This document shows, one piece after another, positions 55,113 to 62,390 of a DNA stretch of 64,000 nucleotides (position 1 is its first letter; every line of letters starts with the position of its first letter). A program made the translations under genes and the position numbers. The notes under the pieces were generated by a model that was not told the DNA's origin, searched no databases, and saw only the letters and a program-made list of their open reading frames with translations. The stretch spans positions 1-64,000 of the forward strand of contig NZ_JAJUWS010000020.1 in NCBI RefSeq assembly GCF_021390475.1, in the 5' to 3' direction. The stretch is from Streptomyces sp. ST2-7A (lineage in GTDB: Bacteria; Actinomycetota; Actinomycetes; Streptomycetales; Streptomycetaceae).

Positions 55113-55118
55113 TACGAT
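55113..55118 (+). promoter_or_regulatory. -10 hexamer for leaderless DUF4937-type gene
   Basis: TACGAT ends six bases before the GTG at 55125; no ribosome-binding site. Confidence 0.6.
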
Positions 55119-55124
55119 GGCGCG

Positions 55125-55733
55125 GTGCTGGTCAAGTGGATTCGCTGCAACGTCGTCGAACGGACCGGTTTCGAGCGGGGGCAGCGGAAGTGGGCGGGAC
55201 TCCTCGGCGAGCCCGGCTTCCGCGGGCAGGGCGGTGGGTGGAGCCGGAGCGATCCGGAGGTGGCGCACGTCTTCTGCTTCTGGGAGAGCCGCGCGCTCTA
55301 CGACTCGTTCATGGCGCGCTCCCACGCCCGCCTGGCCTCCTCCCAGGCCGGCACCCATCGCGACGCAAGGGTGCGGCTCTTCGAGTACCGTTTCGACGTC
55401 AAGATGGGCTTCGAGCCACGCTTCACCGACGTGGACCTGCTGCGGGTGGCGCACTGCCGCGTCCACGAGGACCGCACCGAGCACTTCTCGCTCATGCAGC
55501 GGAAGGTCTGGAACCCCGCCATGGCCGGCAGCCCCGGCATGGTCCGCGGGGTCTTCGCCGAGGCGGAGGCGGACCGGGAGTTCCTCGTCCTGTCCATGTG
55601 GGACTCGGCCGCCGAGCGCGCCAAGTACCGAACGGAACGGGTGGAACGCCTGGTGCTGCGCGCCGGCACCGGTGCCGACCTGGCCGCCCTCGCCGGGGAC
55701 GTGATCGACCTGGAACCCGCCTGGACCGTGTGA
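55125..55733 (+). CDS. DUF4937 / YdbC-like protein
   Basis: Protein of 202 residues beginning [20 protein letters not shown]. It looks like a tandem of two similar halves: WIRCNV...[11 protein letters not shown] and [16 protein letters not shown]...[13 protein letters not shown], consistent with dimeric alpha-beta barrel (ABM-like) folds. Such proteins may be small stress or monooxygenase-like enzymes, but I do not assign a reaction. GTG start at 55125 fits a leaderless promoter. Confidence 0.8.
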   Translation: MLVKWIRCNVVERTGFERGQRKWAGLLGEPGFRGQGGGWSRSDPEVAHVFCFWESRALYDSFMARSHARLASSQAGTHRDARVRLFEYRFDVKMGFEPRFTDVDLLRVAHCRVHEDRTEHFSLMQRKVWNPAMAGSPGMVRGVFAEAEADREFLVLSMWDSAAERAKYRTERVERLVLRAGTGADLAALAGDVIDLEPAWTV

Positions 55734-56022
55734 GAACGGGGCTGGTGCGGGGATCGCGGCTCCGACGCCGCCGGGGTGGCGGCGTGCCCCGGGACGACAG
55801 TGGGCGGGACCGATCACCGGGGAGACGCCCGCCGGGTCCGGGACGGGCCGGTGTGTTCCCTCCGCCCCACGGGGCCCGGCACGGCGCCGCCCCGTCACGT
55901 TCCCGCGTCCCCGGGAACGTCGGTTCCACCGAGGGGCGGGTCCGCACCGCGCCGGCCACCGGGATGCCCGAGGGGCATCGGGTTCGGGGAGGCCCCGGCG
56001 GGGCCCTAGGGTGGACGACGCC

Positions 56023-56817
56023 ATGTCGACTTCCCCCATTACCCGGTCCGCCGGTTCCGCGCCCACCGGTTCGCGATCCGCCACCCGTCGGCAGCCCACC
56101 GCCCGACCCGTTCCCGACCACGGGGTGGAGCGTTCGCTGCGCGCCCGCACCGGCGCCCGCCTGGTGGCGGGGGTCGACGAGGTCGGACGCGGCGCGTGGG
56201 CCGGCCCGGTCACCGTCTGCGCGGCGGTCACCGGGTTGCGCCGGCCACCGGACGGCCTGACCGACTCCAAACTGCTCTCCCCGGCCCGCCGTGTCGGGAT
56301 GGCCGCCCAACTGGAAGAGTGGGTCACCTCCCACGCACTGGGCCACGCCTCCCCGGAGGAGATCGACACCCTCGGCATGACGGCCGCCCTGCGGCTGGCC
56401 GCCATCCGCGCGCTGGAGGCCCTGCCCGAGCGGCCCGACGCCGTCATCCTCGACGGCAGCCACGACTACCTCGGCCCACCCTGGACCGTGCGCACCGTGG
56501 TCAAGGGCGACCTGTCCTGTGTCCCGGTGGCGGCGGCCTCCGTGCTCGCCAAGGTGGATCGGGACGGTCGGCTCGCCGAACTGGGCCGCGACCACCCCGA
56601 CTTCGCCTTCGAACGCAACTCCGGCTATCCCTCGCCCACCCACCGCGCGGCGCTGGAACGGCTGGGGCCGACCCCGCATCACCGCCTGAGCTGGTCCTAT
56701 CTGGACGCGCTGCCGCGTTGGCGACATCTGAGGAAGCCGGCCCCCGCCACCGTACGGAGCCGACCCCACGGCGCCGCGGCGGACGCTCCGGCCCCGGGAC
56801 AACTCGGCATGTTCTGA
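56023..56817 (+). CDS. rnhB: Ribonuclease HII
   Basis: Enzyme of 264 residues cutting RNA in RNA-DNA hybrids and ribonucleotides in DNA. The catalytic Asp-Glu are in [15 protein letters not shown]; later acidic residues are in VILDGSHDY and [10 protein letters not shown]. The N-terminal ~45 and C-terminal ~25 residues are variable, with a final QLGMF that resembles a sliding-clamp-binding motif. TAGGGT (56007-56012) is a likely -10. It is convergent with recQ. Confidence 0.94.
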   Translation: MSTSPITRSAGSAPTGSRSATRRQPTARPVPDHGVERSLRARTGARLVAGVDEVGRGAWAGPVTVCAAVTGLRRPPDGLTDSKLLSPARRVGMAAQLEEWVTSHALGHASPEEIDTLGMTAALRLAAIRALEALPERPDAVILDGSHDYLGPPWTVRTVVKGDLSCVPVAAASVLAKVDRDGRLAELGRDHPDFAFERNSGYPSPTHRAALERLGPTPHHRLSWSYLDALPRWRHLRKPAPATVRSRPHGAAADAPAPGQLGMF

Positions 56818-56902
56818 GCCCCGGACGCGCGAGCCCGGTCCCGCGCGGCCCGGCCGGCCGTAACGGGAACCGGGCCGGCGTCCGACCCCGCCCGGGGCTC
56901 AG
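56814..56902. terminator. Bidirectional inverted repeat spanning both stop codons of rnhB and recQ
   Basis: Outer arms ctgagccccgg (56814-56824) and ccggggctcag (56892-56902) each contain a stop codon, rnhB TGA and recQ TGA on the other strand. Inner arms cggacgc/gcgtccg and an imperfect GCCCGGTCCCG pair extend it, so the whole 81-base gap can fold. Confidence 0.75.
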
Positions 56903-59154
56903 CCCTGCACGGCGAGGACCAGGGGCAGCACCCCCGGCGCGCCGCCCCGCCGCAGCAGCCGGGACGCCACCGCCAGTGTCCAACCGGTCTCGGTCCAGTC
57001 GTCCACCAGGAACACCGGGCCGTCGAGCGAGGGCAGCGCGGCGGACAGGTCGGCGTCGGGTACCAACGACTCGTGCAGCGTTCGCAGCCGCTGCGCGCTG
57101 TTGCTGCGGGGCGTGTGCGGGCCGTTGACCGCCACCGATCCCAGCAGTGGCATCCGACCCACCTCGGCGACGCGCGCCCCCAGGCTCGCCACCAACCGGG
57201 GCCGGTCCCGGGAGGCCACGGTGACCACGCCGATCGGCCTGGCCGGGGCGTCCGGATCGCCGGAGGCCCAACCGCCGGGCCCCCGCGCCCAGTCGGCCAG
57301 CACCTCCACCACCGCTCGCAGGACGTCGTCCGGGACCGGCCCGTCCGCCCCCCGGTTGCCCAGCAGGGGACGCAGCCGGTCGCCCCACCCCAGGTCGGAG
57401 AGGCGACCCAGGGCCCGCCCGGGCGCGTGCTGTTCGCCGGCGGGGATTTTGCCGCGCAGATCCACACCGACCGCCTGCATGCCGGTGGGCCACATCCGGC
57501 GCGGCTCGATCGGTACGCCGGGGCGGCGCAGGTCACGGCGGGAGGCGGCCAGGGCCTCCTCCTCCACCGACGCGTCGAAGCGGGCGCCCGCGCAGTTGTC
57601 ACAGCGACCACAGGGCCGGGCACCCTCGTCGTCCAACTGTCGCCGCAGATACTCCATACGGCAGTCGGACAGGTCGGCGTACTCCAGCATGGCGCGCTCC
57701 TCCTCGGCACGCCGCCTCGCCACCCGCTCGTACCGCTCGGTGTCGTACACCCACGGTTCGCCGGTGCCGATCCACCCACCCCGCACCCGGCGCACGGCGC
57801 CGTCCACGTCCAACACCTTGAGCATGGTCTCCAGCCGGGAACGCCGCAGGCCGACCAGTGGTTCGAGGGCCGGCAGCGACAGCGGTCGCTCCGACTCACC
57901 GAGCACCCGCAGGGTCTGGCGCACCTGCTCCTCCGGCGGGAAGGCCAGGGAGGCGAAGTACCTCCAGATCGCGGAGTCCTCCGGGCCCGGTAGCAGGATC
58001 ACCTCGGCGCGGTCGGTGCCGCGCCCGGCCCGGCCGATCTGCTGGTAGTAGGCGATGGGGGAGGAGGGCGAGCCCAGGTGCGCGACGAAGCCCAGGTCGG
58101 GCTTGTCGAAACCCATGCCCAGGGCGGAGGTCGCGACAAGCGCCTTCACCCGGTTGGCCAGCAGGTCGGACTCGGCGGCGGCCCGCTCGGCGGCCTCGGT
58201 GCGCCCGGTGTACGCGGCGACCACGTGGCCGCGTTCGCGCAGGTGGGCGGCGGTCTCCTCGGCCGCGGCGACGGTCATCGCGTAGATGATGCCGGAGCCG
58301 GGCAGTTCGCTCAGTCGTCGATCCAGCCAGGCCAGGCGGTGGGCGGAGTCCGGCAGCCGCACCACCGACAGCCGCAGACTCTCGCGCTCCAGGGAGCCGC
58401 GCAACACCAGCGCGTGTCCCGTCTCCCGCTCCGTGCCGTCCCTCCCGGTGGCGCCGGTGCCCAATTGCTCGGCGATGTCGGCGGTGACCCGGGCGTTGGC
58501 GGTCGCCGTGGTGGCCAGGACGGGTACCCCCTCGGGCAGGTCGGCCAGGACGGTGCGCAGACGGCGGTAGTCGGGACGGAAGTCGTGTCCCCAGTCGGAG
58601 ATGCAGTGCGCCTCGTCCACCACCAACAGGCCGGTGCCGGCGGCCAGCCGGGGCAGCACGTTGTCCCGGAAGTCCGGGTTGTTCAGGCGTTCCGGACTGA
58701 CGAGCAGGACATCCACGGCCCCTGCGGCGATCTCCTTCTCGATCCCCTCCCACTCCTCGGGGTTGGCCGAGTTGATGGTCCGGGCCCGGATACCGGCGCG
58801 CGCGGCGGCGTCGATCTGGTTGCGCATCAGGGCCAGCAGGGGGGAGACGATGACGGTGGGGCCCCCTCCCTCGCGGCGCAGCAGGGCGGTGGCCACGAAG
58901 TACACGGCGGACTTCCCCCAGCCGGTGCGCTGGACGACCAGGGCCCGGCGGCGGTGTGCCACCAGGGCCTCCACCGCCCGCCACTGATCCTCCCGCAACA
59001 CGGCGCCGGGGACTCCGACCAGTTCGGCCAGCACGGTGTCCGCGCGGACCCGCAGCTCTCCGCCGGGCTCCGGGGACGGGGAGGGGGACGCCGGGGCGTC
59101 GGTGGACGGAGGGTCGGAGGGATCGTTGCCGGGAAGCTGTTCCATGGCCTCCAT
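56899..59154 (-). CDS. recQ: RecQ-type DNA helicase with C-terminal phosphoribosyltransferase-like domain
   Basis: Protein of 751 residues. Helicase motifs: LREDQWRAVEALVAHRRRALVVQRTGWGKS (in part), VVDEAHCISDWGHDFRPDYRRL, TATANARV, and QIGRAGRGTDRAEVIL; the zinc-binding Cys pattern is CRMEYLRRQL...CGRCDNCAG. After the winged helix, the last ~200 residues end with VFLVDDWTETGWTLAVASRLL, like the PRPP-binding loop of type I phosphoribosyltransferases. This fusion is known in actinobacteria. ATG at 59154, followed by another at 59145; no strong ribosome-binding site. Confidence 0.9.
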   Translation of the reverse strand: MEAMEQLPGNDPSDPPSTDAPASPSPSPEPGGELRVRADTVLAELVGVPGAVLREDQWRAVEALVAHRRRALVVQRTGWGKSAVYFVATALLRREGGGPTVIVSPLLALMRNQIDAAARAGIRARTINSANPEEWEGIEKEIAAGAVDVLLVSPERLNNPDFRDNVLPRLAAGTGLLVVDEAHCISDWGHDFRPDYRRLRTVLADLPEGVPVLATTATANARVTADIAEQLGTGATGRDGTERETGHALVLRGSLERESLRLSVVRLPDSAHRLAWLDRRLSELPGSGIIYAMTVAAAEETAAHLRERGHVVAAYTGRTEAAERAAAESDLLANRVKALVATSALGMGFDKPDLGFVAHLGSPSSPIAYYQQIGRAGRGTDRAEVILLPGPEDSAIWRYFASLAFPPEEQVRQTLRVLGESERPLSLPALEPLVGLRRSRLETMLKVLDVDGAVRRVRGGWIGTGEPWVYDTERYERVARRRAEEERAMLEYADLSDCRMEYLRRQLDDEGARPCGRCDNCAGARFDASVEEEALAASRRDLRRPGVPIEPRRMWPTGMQAVGVDLRGKIPAGEQHAPGRALGRLSDLGWGDRLRPLLGNRGADGPVPDDVLRAVVEVLADWARGPGGWASGDPDAPARPIGVVTVASRDRPRLVASLGARVAEVGRMPLLGSVAVNGPHTPRSNSAQRLRTLHESLVPDADLSAALPSLDGPVFLVDDWTETGWTLAVASRLLRRGGAPGVLPLVLAVQG

Positions 59155-59190
59155 GGAAGCCGATACGGGTGGCCGGCGGCGAATCACCGT

Positions 59191-59233
59191 CCACAGGCAC
59201 CCGCGATGATCGGATCGTCTCGGGTGCCTGTGG
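59191..59233. promoter_or_regulatory. 13-bp inverted repeat between recQ and DUF4192 genes
   Basis: Perfect arms ccacaggcacccg (59191-59203) and cgggtgcctgtgg (59221-59233) separated by 17 bases. It lies in the divergent promoter region, and its outer edges (GTCCACA, TGTGGAT) resemble DnaA-box sequence. It may be an operator. Confidence 0.6.
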
Positions 59234-59277
59234 ATGACGCGGGAGACGATTTCGTCCCGAGCCGGCACGGTGCTGCC

Positions 59278-61338
59278 ATGACACGACACCACGAGTCCTC
59301 CCGCGGTTCGTCCGACGGTTCCGTGCCCGCCCTCCCCGCCCTGTCCGGCGGTCCGATCGTCCACTCCGCACCACGGGAGCGGACGGACCGCGACGCCCCG
59401 ATCGGCCCGTCGGGCCCCGGGGTCGCATGCGGTCATCCCACCGGTACCGGGCCGAGCGGTGACGGGGCCGACCCCGCCGCCGCTCCCGCCCCGACTCCCG
59501 GGACGCCGGTGCGTTCGGCTCTCCCCGACGCCCCGCGCCCCCGCACCCCCGGATCCGACGCCTTCGGTTCCGAGCCCCCCGGCTCCGACGCTCCGGGCCC
59601 CGGCACCCCCGGTTTCGGGACTCCCGGCTCCGGCAGGTCCGGGGGGTCCGCCCACGGCCCGAACGGCGACGGTGCCGATGTCCCGGATCGGGTCCCGGCC
59701 CCTCTCCCGGCACCCGATCCGACCGCGCACCCGGTCGGGCATCCGAGGGGAGTGCCGGGATGTCGGAGCCGGCGCCCCGGGGTCCCCTTCCGTGTGGCGG
59801 CGACCCGTCCACCCGCCCGGGTCCCGCTCCCCGTCGGCGTCCGGATCCCCGCCCCGCGCCGTCCCGCAGGTGAGGAACCCGGCTCCGGCGCCTGTTCCCT
59901 CCCCTCCCGACCGCCCACCGGTCCCCTTCCCGGCGCCACGACGCCCTTCGTCGGCCGGGGTTGCCGGAGCGCTCCGACCGGCCGCGGTGTCCCCCGTCCG
60001 GTCCTCTTCCGGTGCGCCGACGGCCATCGGCCGCTGCCGCGCCGACGGGTGATCGGGACCGGGATCCCCGCCCCGATCCCCGCCGGGCACGCGTCCCGAC
60101 CGTCGCCGTCCCTGCGGCCCGCCCGCACCGAGCCGACCCGACCGGTGACCTCCCGTCGGCCGGGCACCGGACGACGGGAGGTCACGGCCGGCGACGGAGG
60201 CGGGTCCCGTACCGGGGCACCGGATGCCCCGGCCGTCGTCCTGCGCGGTGCGGAGGAGCTGGTGGACGCGCTGCCCCACCTGCTGGGCTTCCACCCGGAG
60301 GATTCGCTGGTGCTGGTCGCCGTGCACCGGAACGGCGGACGGCTCGGCGGGCGGGTGCGCGCCCCCATCCCGGAGTCCCCGGCGGACTGGCCCCGGGCCG
60401 CCGAGGCGGTGGCGGACTGCCTGCTGGAGGGTTCGCGACGGCGTGAGGGGGTGCCCGCCTCGGCGGTGCTCTATCTGTGCCGGGACCCGAGGTCGGGGGA
60501 GTCCCCTCGTCAGGTGATGGAACGCCTGCGTCCGTTCGCAGCGCTGCTGCGCTCCTCCTGCGCCGCGCTGGCCGTGCCGGTGCATCGGGCGCTCTGTCTG
60601 TCCGGCGACCGCTACTGGCCCTATACGGGGCCGGAGGTGTCGGACTGGCCGCCCGAGGGAGTCTCCCGCCCCCGACCGGGACACTCCGAACTGGCCGCGG
60701 TATCGGTCCTGGCGGGTGTCCCGATGCCGCCCACCCGCAGCGAGATGGAACGTCGCATCGCCCCCGCCCGGGGAGCGGCGGCGGAGGACCAGCTCCGGGC
60801 CCTGGACGAGGCGCTCGCCGCGATGGCGCCCCGGGTGCTGGGTGACGAGGCGGGCCTCACGCTCCTGCGGGAGGAGACCGTCGACCTGGTCCGACGACTG
60901 GTGGGCCGGTTCCGTCGCGGCGGGGTCGAGCCCCGACGCGGTTCACCGGCCATGGCGGACACCCGTGACGACGCGCTGTTGTCCTCGGTGGAGGCGGCCT
61001 CCCTCATCCTCGGTCTGCAGGACCGCGAGACGCGGGACCGGGCCGCCGAGTGGCAGGAGGGGGCCGACGGGCGGGCCGCCCTGAGACTGTGGCGGGCGCT
61101 CTCGCGGCGCTGTGTGGCGGAGTACGGCGTGCACGCGGCGGCCCCGTTGACGCTGGTGGGGTGGGTGGCATGGTCGCTGGGGGACGAGGTGGAGGCGCGG
61201 ATCGCGCTGGCGCGGGCGTTGGAGACCGACCCGCGCTGTCTCATGGCCGGCCTGCTCCACCACGCGTTGAACGAGGGGCTGGACCCGGAGCCCCTGCGGC
61301 GCTCGCTGCGGTCACGACGGTCGTTCGCGAGGGACTGA
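59278..61338 (+). CDS. DUF4192 domain protein with long low-complexity insertion
   Basis: Predicted protein of 686 residues. It begins MTRHHESSRGSS, a start I recall as typical of this family. The DUF4192 domain starts around residue 315 (VVLRGAEELVDALPHLLGFHPEDSLVLVAV) and continues to the end with QDRETRDRAAEWQEG and WVAWSLGDEVEARIALARALETDP. Between them are about 300 residues of Pro/Gly/Ala/Asp- and then Arg-rich sequence with repeats like PGSDAPGPGTPGFGTPG. Codon bias is weaker after about 59750, so translation may start later, for example at GTG 60147. The function of DUF4192 is unknown. Confidence 0.72.
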   Translation: MTRHHESSRGSSDGSVPALPALSGGPIVHSAPRERTDRDAPIGPSGPGVACGHPTGTGPSGDGADPAAAPAPTPGTPVRSALPDAPRPRTPGSDAFGSEPPGSDAPGPGTPGFGTPGSGRSGGSAHGPNGDGADVPDRVPAPLPAPDPTAHPVGHPRGVPGCRSRRPGVPFRVAATRPPARVPLPVGVRIPAPRRPAGEEPGSGACSLPSRPPTGPLPGATTPFVGRGCRSAPTGRGVPRPVLFRCADGHRPLPRRRVIGTGIPAPIPAGHASRPSPSLRPARTEPTRPVTSRRPGTGRREVTAGDGGGSRTGAPDAPAVVLRGAEELVDALPHLLGFHPEDSLVLVAVHRNGGRLGGRVRAPIPESPADWPRAAEAVADCLLEGSRRREGVPASAVLYLCRDPRSGESPRQVMERLRPFAALLRSSCAALAVPVHRALCLSGDRYWPYTGPEVSDWPPEGVSRPRPGHSELAAVSVLAGVPMPPTRSEMERRIAPARGAAAEDQLRALDEALAAMAPRVLGDEAGLTLLREETVDLVRRLVGRFRRGGVEPRRGSPAMADTRDDALLSSVEAASLILGLQDRETRDRAAEWQEGADGRAALRLWRALSRRCVAEYGVHAAAPLTLVGWVAWSLGDEVEARIALARALETDPRCLMAGLLHHALNEGLDPEPLRRSLRSRRSFARD

Positions 61339-61341
61339 TTA

Positions 61342-61356
61342 TCGTCAGGCAGACGA
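61342..61356. promoter_or_regulatory. Palindromic operator upstream of NUDIX regulator
   Basis: tcgtc and gacga flank AGGCA, just upstream of the TATGAT -10 (61358-61363). Position and symmetry suit the autoregulatory site of an NrtR-like repressor. Confidence 0.6.
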
Positions 61357-61357
61357 C

Positions 61358-61363
61358 TATGAT
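61358..61363 (+). promoter_or_regulatory. -10 of the leaderless NUDIX regulator gene
   Basis: TATGAT ends six bases before the ATG at 61370. Confidence 0.65.
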
Positions 61364-61369
61364 CACCGT

Positions 61370-62203
61370 ATGCCCTACGACCCGTCGGCCTTCCCGCCGT
61401 TCGCCGTCACCGTGGACCTGGTCGTGCTCACCGTTCGACGGCACGCGTTGTGCGCGTTGGTGGTCCGGCGCGGGGAACCCCCTCACAAGGGGCGCTGGGC
61501 CCTGCCGGGCGGTTTCGTCCGGGAGCGGGAGGATCTGGCGGCGGCGGCCGCCCGCGAGTTGGGAGAGGAGACGGGGCTGCGGTCGCGCGAGCCCGGGACC
61601 GAGCGGCCGGGGGTACACCTGGAGCAGTTGGCGACCTACGGGGAGCCGGGCCGCGACCCCCGGATGCGGGTGGTCAGCGTGGCCCACCTGGTACTGGCCC
61701 CCGATCTGCCGGCCCCGGTGGCCGGGGGTGACGCGGGCAGCGCCCGATGGGTGCCGGTGGCCGAACTCCTTCCGGCGAGGTCGACCCCGGGCAGCGGCAC
61801 GGAGACCTCCGCCACCGGCACGGGCGTCTCCCCGGGCGAGGGGGATGCCGACGGCGCGGGCACCCCCGGCGACCCGGAGGTGCCCCGGGGGCCGCTCGCC
61901 TTCGACCACGATCGGATCCTCACCGACGGTGTGGAACGGGCGCGCTCCAAGCTCGAGTACTCCTCCCTGGCCACCGCCTTCTGCCCGCCCGAGTTCACGG
62001 TGGGGGAGTTGCGCCGGGTCTACGAGGTGGTGTGGGGCGTCGCGCTGGACCCGCGCAACTTCCATCGCAAGGTCACCGGCACCCCCGGATTCCTGGTGCC
62101 CAGTGGTGGCACCACCACCCGCCAGGGTGGGCGCCCCGCGCAGTTGTTCCGGGCCGGAGGGGCCACCCTGCTCAATCCACCGATGCTTCGACCGGAGGTG
62201 TGA
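61370..62203 (+). CDS. NrtR-like NUDIX-domain transcriptional regulator
   Basis: Protein of 277 residues. The N-terminal NUDIX domain has an intact Nudix box (GGFVREREDLAAAAARELGEE, in part), and VTVDLVVLTVRRH at the start. The C-terminal winged helix (FTVGELRRVYEVVWGVALDPRNFHRKVTG, in part) matches NrtR family regulators of NAD or pentose metabolism. A Gly/Thr/Pro-rich insertion lies at residues ~140-165. Because the Nudix box is intact, it may also hydrolyse ADP-ribose. No NAD-pathway gene is nearby. Confidence 0.88.
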   Translation: MPYDPSAFPPFAVTVDLVVLTVRRHALCALVVRRGEPPHKGRWALPGGFVREREDLAAAAARELGEETGLRSREPGTERPGVHLEQLATYGEPGRDPRMRVVSVAHLVLAPDLPAPVAGGDAGSARWVPVAELLPARSTPGSGTETSATGTGVSPGEGDADGAGTPGDPEVPRGPLAFDHDRILTDGVERARSKLEYSSLATAFCPPEFTVGELRRVYEVVWGVALDPRNFHRKVTGTPGFLVPSGGTTTRQGGRPAQLFRAGGATLLNPPMLRPEV

Positions 62204-62390
62204 GACCGGGACGGGTCGGGGCGCCGCCCCGGGGCTCGCCGGGGAAGCGGGCACCCGGCCGGCCCGCCACCATTCGGGTCCGATCAACCGACAAGGAGAT
62301 CGGTTCCCCGGCGGCACGGTTCCTCCTGGCTACCGTGTGGTCACCCTGCGCAAAGGCGCGGGGGCCGCACCGTGATCACCGGGGGCAGCG

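Noticed and set aside
58078..59277. Upstream extension of the DUF4192 frame antisense to recQ
   Set aside because: It lies fully inside recQ on the other strand; the likely start is at 59278.
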